The position numbers were made by a program, and so were the translations under genes. A stretch of 64,000 bases of DNA from assembly GCA_902782145.1 (NCBI GenBank), contig CACZLZ010000005.1, positions 155,463 through 219,462 of the forward strand. The letters are read 5' to 3'. Positions 34,365 to 44,197 of the stretch are shown one piece after another. The stretch is from an uncultured Aeromonadales bacterium. GTDB lineage: Bacteria > Pseudomonadota > Gammaproteobacteria > Enterobacterales > Succinivibrionaceae. The notes beneath the pieces are model-generated. The model searched no databases. It saw nothing but the letters and a program-made list of their open reading frames with translations, and was not told the origin of the DNA. The number at the start of each line of letters is the position of its first letter. Positions within the stretch are counted from its first letter, which is position 1.

Positions 34365-36287
34365 TCAGTTCAGCATCAGAGCCGCAATGATCTTCCGGGT
34401 GTTCTCCTCGGCGTCCCTGGACTGCTCGGTTATGCGGCTGAAGGAATGCTCGATGTCAGACTGATCACTGCTGATCTTCCCGATGTTGCCATTGGCTGAA
34501 CTGAGCATATCCTGCTGTGCCCTGGTGAATTCCGTGATGTGCCGGACCTGGGAGCCGGTCTCCTCCAGCCGGGCAATGACATCGGAGATGAACTGCAGGG
34601 TCTGGGCGTTCTTCCTGCCGGTTTCCTGGCACTCCTGGGTGCTGGACTGCACCTTCTCCAGGGTGCTGGTCATGTTGCCCGTCAGGGCGGCGACGGTGCT
34701 CTGGATCTTTTCGGTTGACTCCCTGGTCTTGACCGCCAGATTGCGGACCTCATCGGCAACCACGGCAAAGCCCCGGCCGTGTTCCCCGGCCCGGGCGGAC
34801 TCAATGGCAGCATTCAGTGCCAGGAGGTTGGTCTGCTCTGCGATGGTCCAGATGCTGGCCGACAGGGATGCGATCTCATCAGTGTATCGGGCCACCCCTG
34901 TAACGGCCTCATGGGTGGTCCCGATGGAGGCTTCCAGGCGCCTCATGGCCTCCTCGGTTTCGGTCACCAGATCCAGGCCCTTTCTGGTGGATCCGCACAT
35001 CTGATCGCAGCTGCTCACTGCCTGGTCAGTGCTTTCCTGGATCTTGTCAGTCATGTCATTCAGCTCGCTGATCAGGGACAGCACCTCTTCCACATTCTTC
35101 TTCTGCCGGCTGATGCCGTCGCTGATGGTCCTGCTGCCTTCCGCTGAGGTCAGCATGTTCTCCTCCACCTGCGCCGTCAGCTGCTGAACGCATTCATACT
35201 GGTGCTTCTGGAAGCTGGTAAGGGAACTGCTCATGGATTCAATCTCGTCACCGGTGTTTATCGCCACATAGGAATCCAGTTTCACACTTCCGGCGGACAG
35301 GGACAGCAGGTGACGGTTGATCTGTTTCAGGGGGGCGACGATCCGGGCTGAAACCGCATGCTTCAGGGCCAGATAGGATACCAGGGCGATGATCAGGACT
35401 GCGGCCGCAAACAGGATCATGCTCTGCCGGAAGCTGCTGTAGAAATAATCCTCGGAGACAAAGACAAAAAGCTTCCAGGACACTCCACGGGCAGTGATGG
35501 GTACTGCCATGGCCAGCATCTTCTCCCCGCTGGCCAGGGTCACCTCTCCGGGCTCACCCTGGGCTGAGGACTGCAGGATCCCCTGGGCAAAGTCGGCGGA
35601 TAGCGCCGGATCGGTCTCCGCCAGCTTTTTGTCCGCCAGCGCCGGATCCTTGTGGGCAAGTATGCTGTTGTCACTTCCGTAGGTGAGGACCGCAAAGCCG
35701 TCTCCCGGGATGCTCAGGCTGCTGACGGCGGCGGACAGGGCGTCCGTGGTTATGTCAAGGGCGGCCACACCGTCGCCGGATTGCCGGGAGACGGTGAGTA
35801 TCATCTTTTTGGTTATGTAGTCGACATAGGGTGCGGAAACGGCCACCCTGTCAGGGTGGGCCCAGGCTTCCATGTACCAGCCCCTGGTACGGGCGTCGTA
35901 GCCGGAGTTGAACAGCTCCTCGGTGTCCTCAAGAATGGAGTACACCCGTCCGTCCTTCTGGGTGGCGTAATAGGCGTCCATCACCCCTGCAGTGCGTGAG
36001 ACCACGCCGGCAGTCCGCACATCCGCCAGTGAGCTGACTGCCAGTTTCTCCTCCTGGGTGAGCCGGCCATAACGTTCCACAGTCTGGGATGCATTCTCCA
36101 GCCAGTTTTCCACACTGGTGCTGCAGGAAGACAGCAGGCTGCTGAAGAGGGCGGAGCTGGACTGGGATATGGTGGTGAGGTTGGACAGGGATATGCTGAC
36201 AACCGCTATCAGCGTCATGGAAGAGATGAGGATCAGAAAATACCGGGAGATCCGGCGGTTCAGACTGAGGTGTTGTGCTGCTGCCAT
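34365..36287 (-). CDS. Methyl-accepting chemotaxis protein with dCache sensor
   Basis: 640 residues. TM1 at ~15-37 ([20 protein letters not shown]), a periplasmic double-Cache domain ~40-285 ([53 protein letters not shown]), TM2 ~288-310 ([18 protein letters not shown]), then HAMP. The signalling tip holds [20 protein letters not shown] and [20 protein letters not shown] (~485-525). The W-Y-x-x-A motif of Cache domains suggests amino acid or organic acid ligands. No CheR/CheB tether pentapeptide ends the protein. GGAG stands ten bases before the ATG. It signals to CheA/CheW at the cell pole; monocistronic. Confidence 0.93.
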   Translation of the reverse strand: MAAAQHLSLNRRISRYFLILISSMTLIAVVSISLSNLTTISQSSSALFSSLLSSCSTSVENWLENASQTVERYGRLTQEEKLAVSSLADVRTAGVVSRTAGVMDAYYATQKDGRVYSILEDTEELFNSGYDARTRGWYMEAWAHPDRVAVSAPYVDYITKKMILTVSRQSGDGVAALDITTDALSAAVSSLSIPGDGFAVLTYGSDNSILAHKDPALADKKLAETDPALSADFAQGILQSSAQGEPGEVTLASGEKMLAMAVPITARGVSWKLFVFVSEDYFYSSFRQSMILFAAAVLIIALVSYLALKHAVSARIVAPLKQINRHLLSLSAGSVKLDSYVAINTGDEIESMSSSLTSFQKHQYECVQQLTAQVEENMLTSAEGSRTISDGISRQKKNVEEVLSLISELNDMTDKIQESTDQAVSSCDQMCGSTRKGLDLVTETEEAMRRLEASIGTTHEAVTGVARYTDEIASLSASIWTIAEQTNLLALNAAIESARAGEHGRGFAVVADEVRNLAVKTRESTEKIQSTVAALTGNMTSTLEKVQSSTQECQETGRKNAQTLQFISDVIARLEETGSQVRHITEFTRAQQDMLSSANGNIGKISSDQSDIEHSFSRITEQSRDAEENTRKIIAALMLN

Positions 36288-36607
36288 GGGAAAGGGACTC
36301 CAGAGAACAAAGTCAGCATTCCCGGCGTCCGGAGGCAGATCTCAGCGGCAGTGATGATCCTGACTTTCAGGATGTTACAACGGGGGAAAGCTTAAGGTCC
36401 ACAAATCAAACACTTGTGATGTTAGCAGAGACCGCAGCAAAACGCCTGGACAACTGACGCAAGGCAGGGTGAATGCTTGAGGACAGTCACAGAGCAGGGC
36501 AGGCAGTTAGTCAGCCAAGATGGAGGGGATGGACTGCCGCCTCTTCCGGAGAACGGATCCGGTCACGGGCTTTACCCATTGTCTTATCCAGGACACCGTC
36601 ACGGATC
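36288..36607. other. intergenic region, no gene seen
   Basis: Holds the receptor promoter region (AT-richer around 36375-36430). No gene. Confidence 0.4.
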
Positions 36608-38428
36608 TCACCGGCTGATGTCGTGCTGATGCTCAGGGTGGGAGTTCATGCTCCGTACCTGGCGGATGAACTTCTGGGCCCGGATCTCCGCAGCATTCTG
36701 CTGCTCCTTGGACAGACTGTTCTTGATAAGCTGGATGTTGTCCCGGGTGGTCTGATCAGGATAGAGCTCATTGCTCACCAGGAAGTAGAAGTAGGCCATG
36801 TAGTTGCTCACCGGCTCCCCCTTTCCCTTGGCGGCCATATATCCCAGGTAGGCGGCGCTGAAGGCGTGTCCGCGGTTCATGGCCTTCTTGAACCAGCTGG
36901 CGGCCTGGGTGAATTTCTCTTCCCGGTAGTAGATGAGTCCCAGTTCATATTCTGCCGGGGCATATCCCGTGGCGGCCACCTGGGTGAAGTACTCCACAGC
37001 CTTCTGGGGATCGGCCTTGGTGCCTATTCCATTGACATAGGCCATGCCCAGGTTGAAGTAGGCCTCAGGACTGGGGTCTTCCTCGGCGGCCTTCTTGTAC
37101 CAGTAGAAGGCCTCCCCGGGGTTCACCGCCGTGCCCAGACCGTTCTGGTTCATGCGTCCCAGGGCCACCATGGCCCCGGCATGGCCCCGGTTGGCGGCTG
37201 CGGTGTACCAGGACATGGCCTGGATGTAGTCCTTCTTCACTCCCAGGCCGTTCTCAAAGAAGTATCCCAGCCGGTACTGGGCGTCCACATTGCCCTTGCC
37301 GGCGGCCAGGGTGTAGTACTCCCGGGCCCGGGACAGGTCAATGTCCGTGCCGATGCCATTCTCCAGCATCACCGCTGTCTGGTAGGTGGCCTCCACGGAG
37401 CCGTGGGCCGAAGCCCGGTTCTCAAAAATGAATCCCTGGCTGTAGTCCTGGGAAACCCCCAGACCGCTTTCATACATCAGGGCCAGCAGGTGCTCCGCTT
37501 CGGGATGACCCGCCCTGGCCGCCTGCTTGCAGTATCTGAAGGACAGATCATAGTCCGGCTTGGCATCCTGCCCGTCGGAGAAGATCACCGCCAGCTGGTA
37601 GGCGGCGTCGGCATTGTGACCGGCTGCCAGCTCTTTGAGCCATTCCACGGCTTCGGGGATCTTCTTCTGCTTCAGCAGGAGGGAGACCAGCTTTTCCGTG
37701 GAGTCCTCATGGGAGTTCCGGGCAGCGTTCCGGAGCCACTTCACCGCCAGATCATCGTTCTGGGGGGCGATGGCGCTGCCGGTCATATAGTCGTTGCCCA
37801 GCTTGATCTGGGCCTTGAGGAGTTTGCCGGCGGCGGCCTCTTCATAGTATTTCAGGGCGGCCTTGCGGTTGGTGGCGGTGTCAAAGAGCTTGGGTGGGAC
37901 GCCCCGGCCGGTCTCGTACATCTGGGCCAGGTTGTATTTGATCTCGGGATTACTGATCTCCCGGGCCTTGTAGCAGTACTTAAAGGCGCGGGGATAGTCA
38001 CCCTCCTTGAACTTGGTGAGGCACCGGGCGATATCCCGTTCTGACACATGGGTGACCACATAGCGCCAGTAGCAGGTTCCGGACACTGCCAGGGTGGCCA
38101 GCAAGAGGCACCCCAGGATCTGCAGGTTGCGCTTCCGGATCCGGGCCATTTCCAGGGCGGCCCGCTGCTCCTCGGTGAGTTCCTGCTCCCGCCGCCGTTC
38201 CTTGGCCTCTCTTTCCTCCCGCTGCCGCTGCTCCTCCCTCTGCTTCTCCCGTTCGGCTTCCAGCTCCTCCTCGGTCTTGGGTGCGGGGGTGAAGAACAGC
38301 CACCGGATCTTCTGCCACAGGCTTAAGGCCCGGGGATCGGTCACCTGATCCCACTCTTCCCGGGATGGGGATGATCTACTGGCCGGCCGCTGGCCGGTTC
38401 TGCCACTGTGCTCATCAGACGGACTCAT
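36608..38428 (-). CDS. Sel1-repeat protein anchored in the membrane
   Basis: 606 residues; perfect AGGAGG six bases before the ATG. A cytoplasmic Glu/Arg/Lys-rich coiled coil (~55-100) precedes one membrane segment (LGCLLLATLAVSGTCYW, ~110-127). The rest is about 11 Sel1 repeats of ~36 residues, for example AALKYYEEAAAGKLLKAQIK, AQYRLGYFFENGLGVKKDY, AMSWYTAAANRGHAGAMVAL and AVEYFTQVAATGYAPAEYEL. Sel1/TPR-like solenoids mediate protein contacts, often in envelope regulation or host interaction. With one N-terminal anchor, the repeats lie in the periplasm. Long frames on the other strand are mirror images of the repeat codons. Confidence 0.9.
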   Translation of the reverse strand: MSPSDEHSGRTGQRPASRSSPSREEWDQVTDPRALSLWQKIRWLFFTPAPKTEEELEAEREKQREEQRQREEREAKERRREQELTEEQRAALEMARIRKRNLQILGCLLLATLAVSGTCYWRYVVTHVSERDIARCLTKFKEGDYPRAFKYCYKAREISNPEIKYNLAQMYETGRGVPPKLFDTATNRKAALKYYEEAAAGKLLKAQIKLGNDYMTGSAIAPQNDDLAVKWLRNAARNSHEDSTEKLVSLLLKQKKIPEAVEWLKELAAGHNADAAYQLAVIFSDGQDAKPDYDLSFRYCKQAARAGHPEAEHLLALMYESGLGVSQDYSQGFIFENRASAHGSVEATYQTAVMLENGIGTDIDLSRAREYYTLAAGKGNVDAQYRLGYFFENGLGVKKDYIQAMSWYTAAANRGHAGAMVALGRMNQNGLGTAVNPGEAFYWYKKAAEEDPSPEAYFNLGMAYVNGIGTKADPQKAVEYFTQVAATGYAPAEYELGLIYYREEKFTQAASWFKKAMNRGHAFSAAYLGYMAAKGKGEPVSNYMAYFYFLVSNELYPDQTTRDNIQLIKNSLSKEQQNAAEIRAQKFIRQVRSMNSHPEHQHDISR

Positions 38429-38463
38429 GGAGTGCCTCCTGATCTCCTCCGTGAAAAACGGGC

Positions 38464-38489
38464 AAAAAAAAGTGCCAAGACACTGGCAC
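38464..38489 (-). terminator. terminator of the membrane protein gene to its right
   Basis: Minus strand GTGCCA/TGGCAC stem with six-base loop followed by eight T residues, 42 bases after the stop at 38531. Confidence 0.85.
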
Positions 38490-38530
38490 CTCTGACAACA
38501 ACAATCTAACAGTTAAACGGGATCATGCCA

Positions 38531-39019
38531 TCATGCCGGAGGAGCCGCTCCGGAGATGCAGCTGACAAGACGGATCCGCATGCTGTCTGCGAATTCCAGC
38601 CCGGGCAGGAAATCCAGGGCCCGCCTGGCCAGTTCATTGATCCTTCCTGCAAACCTCTCCAGGGACCAGCGTCTGCCGGTGCTGCTGCCATTCATGCTCA
38701 GGCGCCTCAGGCGCTGGGGCACAAAACTGTTGCTTCTGTCGATAACCAGTTTCCGGACGGTTCCGGTGCCTTCATGCACAGGGAAACGCCGGCCTCCGGT
38801 GCACTCCGAGGAAACCGCCGCTGCCGCATCGGCGGCAATCCGGGCGTTCTCACGTTCCCTGAAGAAACGCTTCAGGGTGAAGTGGCCGAAGATCAGCAGC
38901 ACCAGGGGAGCCACATGGTTGCCGGCGATGCCGAAGAGGATCCCCCAGACACCCGCAGCGGCGCAGACACCGCCCGTAAGCATGTCTGCGATCTGTCTCA
39001 TGCTGAGTGCAGTCTTCAT
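38531..39019 (-). CDS. Small membrane protein of unknown function
   Basis: 162 residues. A membrane-spanning pair near the N terminus (MLTGGVCAAAGVWGILFGIAG and VAPLVLLIFGHFTLKRFF) is followed by a basic cytoplasmic tail with RVRLVSC-like pieces (RRLRRLSMNGSSTG, RWSLERFAGRINELARRALD). No recognised domain. A good terminator lies directly downstream, which supports the reading direction over the long opposite-strand frames. The ribosome binding site is poor. Confidence 0.62.
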   Translation of the reverse strand: MKTALSMRQIADMLTGGVCAAAGVWGILFGIAGNHVAPLVLLIFGHFTLKRFFRERENARIAADAAAAVSSECTGGRRFPVHEGTGTVRKLVIDRSNSFVPQRLRRLSMNGSSTGRRWSLERFAGRINELARRALDFLPGLEFADSMRIRLVSCISGAAPPA

Positions 39020-40319
39020 GTGGCACGCGCCCCCAATACCGGCTCCTTCTCCACTTTATAGTTATCTCCGGCCCGGGTGCCACAGATTGATGGAAAAATC
39101 TTTCATTATTGCGAGGAGCCGCAATTTTCACCACCGGAAAACCGGGACCGGACGGATGGCGGATCCCGGAGATCCGGGGGCGGGAAACCGGCCCGGCGGC
39201 GCCCCGGGCAGAGCGGCGGGATAAGTGTCTGGTGGTGAGTCAGTGCGGGGCGGCATTTCCTGGCAGAGAGCCAGGGCATGTGTCCGGAGCGGGACCGTGG
39301 GTTGCGTTTCCTGGCAAAGTGCCAGGACATATCTCAGGCGGCGGGACAGACAGTGCAGGCTGTGAGGCAGAGCGGTGAGGGCGGCAGAGTGGCGGATGCG
39401 ATCTGAAAGGATGGCGGATGCGATCTGACAGATGGCAGATGAGATCTGGCAGATGGCGGATGTGCTGGGCAGTGGGGCCGGATGGGAATTTGCGGCGGAG
39501 GAGCATCTCCCGGGGACGGGAACTGGACTGGGACAGGATCCTGCCTGGGGAACGGGAACTGGCAGAGGCGGGAACGGCGGGGACCGATCCCCGGAAAAAA
39601 GCAGGACAGCCAACACTGCCTGGCGATGCTAAGGAGGTGAAACATCTGCCGGAAGCGCCAACTGTCCAAAACCCGGCCGGAATCCAAAGGAGAAACCAAA
39701 TGAAGAAAAAAGAGGAAAGATCCCAGCCGGCGGAAACGGTGTGTTGCACCGTGACTGATCCTTTTATAGCCGTCATTGCCACAGGCGCCAAAACTTTCTG
39801 CATATTCTGTATAAAAAATAAACGGCAGATCACGCTTGCAGGGTTTTGTGCGGCTTCTCAGCCCTGAGGGGGAGTCCTTCCCGGGGGAGGGAACTTCAGG
39901 ATCCCGAGATGTGTGTGCGCCCGTGGCTAGATAGTTGTGGCGGGAACTTCTGAGATGTGAGAGGGACGGGGCAGGATTGATGTGGCGGGAACTTCCGGGA
40001 GGTGAGAGGACCGCAAGGGCGGGGCAGGGATGCTGGGGATGGCGGCGGCTGGAGGTGCGAAGGGAATGTTGTGCAGAGACCTGGGATGACGGGACACGCT
40101 GGCTGATCCCGGGGGAATAAGCGCAGGATCACCTGCGTGCAGCATGCCGGTGAGACGGATGTGGCCCGGAAAGGATAGTGCCGTGCTTTGTGCTATGGGG
40201 CTCTCTCCTGGCAGGCAACCGGATCTTGGGGATCCGGGCCGGGCATATGTCTTGATCCCGGAGTTCGCCTCCGGGAGTCCGAAGTCTGCCTCCTGGAGTC
40301 CGGCTTCTGCCCTGGGGCG
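39020..40319. other. 1.3-kb repeat-rich intergenic region
   Basis: No supported gene on either strand. It holds three repeat groups. A pair of ~29-base units TTTCCTGGCA(G/A)AG(A/T)GCCAGG lies at 39257-39285 and 39308-39336, each with an internal CCTGGC/GCCAGG hairpin. GATGGCGGATGCGATCTG units lie at 39388-39470. A ~45-base direct repeat starting GTGGCGGGAACTTC lies at 39936 and 39979. AT-richer DNA at 39740-39830 could be a promoter. Confidence 0.6.
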
Positions 40320-40835
40320 TTACTTCTGATCTCTGAGGATCCTCTTCACCTGGGCGATGACCAGATAGTGGGCGTGCTCTTCCCGGGTGCCCTCGGGGTA
40401 CCACTGCAGCACCTCCTCGGGGAACTTGCTCCGGTCCAGCTGCTGCATGAACACCTTCCGGCACACCATCACCTCATTGGCCTCCTGGTAGGAGATGGCG
40501 CCGTCCACCTCTCCGGGGGTGAGTCCGGTCTCCGCCACCCGGTCGGTGTCCCGGCCCGACTTGCTGCCGAAGATCTTCAGTGCCTTCTTGTATTCAGGTC
40601 CGAACCAGGAGAGGGTGAGCTCGTCATGGCGGCACAGGAACTCAAAGGTGTAGCGCACGGGCTTCACCACCAGGAAGGCCACGGGCATGCCCCATATGGT
40701 TCCCAGACCGCCCCAGCTGATGGTCATGCTGTTGAAGTCATCGCTGGTTCCGGCGGTGAGCAGGGCCCAGTCCCGGTCGAAGCGGGTGAAGGAATGGATC
40801 TCAAGATCTGTCAGACTGATATCCGTCATGGTCAT
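40320..40835 (-). CDS. Flavin reductase-like domain protein
   Basis: 171 residues; GGGAG nine bases before the ATG. MTISWGGLGTIWGMPVAFLVVKPVRYTFEFL is the FMN-binding pattern of the flavin reductase/DIM6-NTAB family (S-W-G-G/x, G-P/W, P-x-R-x-T), followed by the dimer segment LSWFGPEYKKALKIFGSKSGRD. The family binds FMN and reduces it, or serves as an FMN-binding electron carrier, in the cytoplasm. The start overlaps the stop of the exported protein gene upstream by four bases (ATGA), so the two are translationally coupled, which is an odd pairing. Confidence 0.86.
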   Translation of the reverse strand: MTMTDISLTDLEIHSFTRFDRDWALLTAGTSDDFNSMTISWGGLGTIWGMPVAFLVVKPVRYTFEFLCRHDELTLSWFGPEYKKALKIFGSKSGRDTDRVAETGLTPGEVDGAISYQEANEVMVCRKVFMQQLDRSKFPEEVLQWYPEGTREEHAHYLVIAQVKRILRDQK

Positions 40836-41416
40836 GGCATGTTTCTCCCTTTGCGTTGCCTGTCCTGATGTTTCTTATCGGCCGGTCCGGTCCCCCGCTG
40901 AGGATTTTTCGCGCCGGCGGCAGGTGCTGCTGCGGCGGTCCGGCAGTCCCGGGTGTCAATGTATTTGGAGGCCAGCAGGTTCCCCTTGGGATCCCGGTAT
41001 TCAACAGCGATCTTCCGGGCAATCTCCCGGCTGCTGTAAAGCCAGGAGTAGGACTTGCAGTATTTGGCAAACTCCTCCTGATCGCCTGCCCGGGCGTTCT
41101 GGTTCACGATGCCGCTGGTCCGCATACTGTTAAGGTAGCTGTCCCTGCCGGTGACTTCATAGATGATGGTGTAGGTTCCCTTCTGGAAGCGGCAGCCCTT
41201 GCGCAGGATGGTGCCCTCATCATTTTTGGCATACACCGAGGGCTTCATCTTGGCGCACATTTTGGTGATGCGGTCGGCGGTGAGTCCCCGGGTCTCCTCC
41301 TCGGAGATGACGCCGGCCTGGGCAGTTCTGGGGACGATCCCCAGAAGCAGGAGCGCGGCCAGGACTGCGGCAACGGCGGATGCGGCGGGTGTTCTGCTGA
41401 TCATGAGCCTTTCCAT
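40832..41416 (-). CDS. Exported small protein with conserved Cys pattern
   Basis: 194 residues from ATG 41416 (MERLMISRTPAAS), 13 bases after GGAGG; ATG 41404 (MISRTP), four bases after AAAGG, is equally possible. The signal peptide AVAAVLAALLLLGIVPRTAQA ends before GVISEEE. Four Cys residues (KMC, KGC, KYC, RDC) frame a beta-rich core with GTYTIIYEVT and ARKIAVEYRDPKGNL. The C terminus is basic and Ala/Gly-rich. The Cys layout recurs in other exported proteins of this window (46300, 61927 and 62451). Function unknown. Coupled to the flavin reductase gene. Confidence 0.72.
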   Translation of the reverse strand: MERLMISRTPAASAVAAVLAALLLLGIVPRTAQAGVISEEETRGLTADRITKMCAKMKPSVYAKNDEGTILRKGCRFQKGTYTIIYEVTGRDSYLNSMRTSGIVNQNARAGDQEEFAKYCKSYSWLYSSREIARKIAVEYRDPKGNLLASKYIDTRDCRTAAAAPAAGAKNPQRGTGPADKKHQDRQRKGRNMP

Positions 41417-41491
41417 TGACGGTTTCTGTCCTCCCATGGCCTCTGATTGAGCCTGCGGATCTTCGCAGACGGTGAGGTCATTGTAGCACAT

Positions 41492-41910
41492 GGCGTCTTC
41501 CGGGGAGCGGGGATCAGATCCTCCCGCGGTTGAGGGCCTGGCAGCCTGGAGGGGAGATCCCGGAATGGAGGCGGAGGCAGAGGCAGGGTGGTCGACGGAG
41601 GAGAAGGCTGGAGGGAGGATGTTAGGCCCGTAGCTGAGATTGGGGCTGAGACTGAGACTGAGGGATGGGCCCAGAGGTGGCTGCTGTCGGATGCGGTCAG
41701 GACTGCGGGACGTGTTCAGGGAACAGCAACTGCCGGACGCGGTCAGGGTCTGGAACCTGGCTGCGGGACGTGTCCGGGGGACACTATTGCCATATGCGGT
41801 CAGCGGTCTGAACCGCTACTGTGTTGTGGGTATGTGGATCTTTCTCAGCGTGAGGCTACTCCGGCTGCGGAGGAAGCCATGGCAGTGACAGCGCCGCTGT
41901 GGGAGTGTGC
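41492..41910. other. intergenic region, no gene seen
   Basis: G-rich, with a repeated GGCTGCGGGACGTGT-like unit near 41698-41790. No supported gene. Confidence 0.45.
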
Positions 41911-42399
41911 TTATTCCCGGGGCAGGAACTCAATGATTGTCACCGGAACGTTCATTTCTGTGGTGTAGATCAGACGGGTGTGATCAGCGCCGTCGATGTC
42001 GGAGCTGTTGCAGAAGTCCCGGCTGGCGATGAAACTGTCAACCTCCTGATCGGTTACGTCCTGACTGCGGCGGATCATGCTGACCACAGGCTGGGTGCTG
42101 CCGCACTGCAGGATCAGTTTCCGGACAGGAAAGTCCTTCTCCATCTGCTGCCGCATGGGCTCAGAGAGGCTGAAGAAGATCTGGTGTACCCCGTCCTCCA
42201 GGCTGCAGTTGACGTCGGTGATGTTCTCATCCACCACCAGGGAGCGCATGCGGATGCAGGAGGCAGTGAATTCCGGGATCTGGGAGGGTGTGGTCCTTTC
42301 GGTGGTGTAATGCTCAGTGATCATCACCGTGGCGGTGGTGATGAGGGCAAGCCAGGCTGCAAGGCGCAGGATCCGGCGTGGGGTGAAGGAGGCGCTCAT
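41911..42399 (-). CDS. Membrane-anchored small protein of unknown function
   Basis: 162 residues; AAGGA seven bases before the ATG. One N-terminal membrane segment (ILRLAAWLALITTATVMIT) with no cleavage site, then a periplasmic part with four Cys (ASC, VNC, LQC, DFC) around GVHQIFFSLSE and LIYTTEMNVPVTIIEFL. The layout of Cys and the final beta pair match the other small exported proteins of the window. No known function. Confidence 0.7.
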   Translation of the reverse strand: MSASFTPRRILRLAAWLALITTATVMITEHYTTERTTPSQIPEFTASCIRMRSLVVDENITDVNCSLEDGVHQIFFSLSEPMRQQMEKDFPVRKLILQCGSTQPVVSMIRRSQDVTDQEVDSFIASRDFCNSSDIDGADHTRLIYTTEMNVPVTIIEFLPRE

Positions 42400-42963
42400 T
42401 GTTGGTTCCTTGGGTGTTCCGGCTAGGACAGCAGATGGAAGCGGGGTGCTGCCATGGTTTCTTCTGGGAACTCTGACGGCACCGGTGCAGACGGCTGACC
42501 GGGGGATGGCGTATGTTACCAGTTTTTCCAGGGATGGGCAGAAAATTTAAGAGGGAGTAGGAGAAGGAGGTAGGGGGGCTGTACGTCAGGCGGAGGAGGG
42601 GTGTGTACGTAAGGCAGAGGAGGGTTATTAGGAACAATCTTATTTCGCTGGGATCCAGTCAGTAGTTCAGTCTTCCATAGCGCAGATAAATTGGTGGTAT
42701 TCTGTGCTATTGTAGAATGTCCGGAGATGAGCTGAGTTAGGGCTGGTTACTCTTTTGGAAAATTTTCTAAGGCCGCTATGAGATAACCTCACAGTGAGTC
42801 TCGCCAACTGAAAGAGCTGATATTTGTTTTTCTACTGGGAAAGACTCAGGATTGCAAAATGATCACAATAATTTGAAAAGGCAGTTCTAGGCTGATTAAG
42901 TACCTGATCTTCAGGAATATTTGCGTTTCAATTTAAAAAATAGAAAACAATCTTCGTTGAAAT
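42400..42963. other. intergenic region, turning AT-rich toward the ATPase gene
   Basis: GC-rich up to about 42640, AT-rich afterwards. Holds the first copy of the imperfect ~80-base repeat (42652-42730). Confidence 0.55.
42652..42730 (+). repeat. imperfect ~80-bp direct repeat, copy A
   Basis: Starts GATCCAGTCAG and ends TTGTAGAATGTCCGGAGATG. It matches 44093-44170 with the same order of blocks (GATCCAGT, CAT, TATTxTGxGCTxTxGTAGAAT, CC-GAGAT). In copy B the region serves as leader of the PD-(D/E)XK gene. Confidence 0.6.
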
Positions 42964-44034
42964 ATGAGTAATCTGATTAACTCAATTAACATAGTTAATG
43001 CTGGACCAACCAGGTTTTTTAGCTTCAAGGATCCGACTAGAATTAACCTCTTAATCGGCGGGAATGGCAGTGGGAAGACATTTCTGCTTAAAATGTTATA
43101 TTCAGCGATCCGTACTATTGAGACTTTCCATCGCGGCGATGATATCCGTTCAATCACGGACATTCTTTCAGATAAACTAAGATGGACGTTGCAAACGGAC
43201 AGGATTGGCGAACTCGTTAGACGTGGAGTTTCAGAACCATTATTCTTTGAGTTTAATTTAGAAGATCAGCACTTCTCCTATAGTTTTTCACCAAGCGCAT
43301 CAGTCAAGATAAAAAACGTAGAGTTAATTAAAAAAGGGAGAGCCGCAAATTCGATATTTCTTCCTGCAAAAGAAGTGTTGTCAATATTTTCAGTAATTAA
43401 AAAATCCCGGGAAATTGATCTGTCATTCGGTTTTGATGACACTTACTACGATTTAGTAAAAGCGCTCTCCTTTGATCCAATGCGAGAAAATAATAATAGC
43501 GCATTATTAAAGTCACAGAAAGTATTGCGTGAGATAATAAAAGGGAAGATTGATTTCGATAAAAACAGTATGCGCTGGTTTTACAAGGATAATAACAATT
43601 GCAAATACTCGATTGGTGTTGTTTCTGATGGAATCAAGAAAATATCTATATTTGACCGTCTTTTGGTCAATGGGTACCTCAATAACAATTCGATAGTATT
43701 TATAGACGAAATAGAATCGTCCTTACAGCCCAATACCATCTGCAAGTTTTTAGACATTGTTGATGACATATCAGAGCACATGGGTGTGCTTTTCTTCATT
43801 ACGACTCATTCGCAACTCACTTTAAAGAAATTATATTTAGTAGCAAAAAAACGAAAGGGTACAGTTACCTGTATTTCGCTGAATAACAATCATTCAATAG
43901 ATATTTGCGATCTTTATTATGGGATTCCTGAGAACGGCATAATTGACATCGTTGCTGATTTGTACAACAACGAAACGGAAGGTGAATTCGAACATGAGAA
44001 ACTAATTACTGAGATCGCAAAGAATAGCTATTGA
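42964..44034 (+). CDS. AAA-type (AAA_15/AAA_21) ATPase, AT-rich, possible defence gene
   Basis: 356 residues. Walker A INLLIGGNGSGKTFLLKML (~28-46), ABC-type VVSDGIKKISIFD in place of a full signature, Walker B SIVFIDEIESSLQP (~240-253), and H-loop FFITTHSQLTLKK. This is an ABC-like SMC/OLD-family ATPase of the kind found in Septu, Gabija-related and abortive-infection systems. The helical middle is short. No TOPRIM or HNH nuclease is fused, and no separate partner is obvious. DNA here is far richer in A/T than the flanks and codon use is different, so it was acquired from elsewhere. The two flanking imperfect direct repeats support a cassette. Start ATG 42964 follows a weak AAAC.. leader. 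Confidence 0.78.
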   Translation: MSNLINSINIVNAGPTRFFSFKDPTRINLLIGGNGSGKTFLLKMLYSAIRTIETFHRGDDIRSITDILSDKLRWTLQTDRIGELVRRGVSEPLFFEFNLEDQHFSYSFSPSASVKIKNVELIKKGRAANSIFLPAKEVLSIFSVIKKSREIDLSFGFDDTYYDLVKALSFDPMRENNNSALLKSQKVLREIIKGKIDFDKNSMRWFYKDNNNCKYSIGVVSDGIKKISIFDRLLVNGYLNNNSIVFIDEIESSLQPNTICKFLDIVDDISEHMGVLFFITTHSQLTLKKLYLVAKKRKGTVTCISLNNNHSIDICDLYYGIPENGIIDIVADLYNNETEGEFEHEKLITEIAKNSY

Positions 44035-44092
44035 AATCCCAAGATGTGGTTCTGAAATTGGGATCTGGACTGGGTCATATCATCCTTCTGGT

Positions 44093-44170
44093 GATCCAGT
44101 TATCAGATCAACCATGCAATGAGGTCATAGAATTGCCCATATTTTGCGCTGTGGTAGAATAACCAGAGAT
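44093..44170 (+). promoter_or_regulatory. imperfect ~80-bp direct repeat, copy B; leader of the PD-(D/E)XK gene
   Basis: Second copy of the repeat at 42652-42730, ending 27 bases before the next start codon. Conservation of such a block upstream suggests a promoter or regulatory leader carried by this gene family. Confidence 0.55.
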
Positions 44171-44197
44171 CGTGCTACGTCCGAGGAGATCAGAGTC

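Noticed and set aside
36473..38044. 523-codon plus-strand frame
   Set aside because: Mirror of the Sel1-repeat gene on the minus strand, which has a perfect ribosome binding site and clear repeats. The frame is Gly/Leu/Val-rich without any motif.
39240..39833. 197-codon minus-strand frame with hydrophobic start
   Set aside because: Runs through repeat DNA and is Pro/Ser/Arg-rich; frames on both strands are equally open because the DNA is GC-rich.
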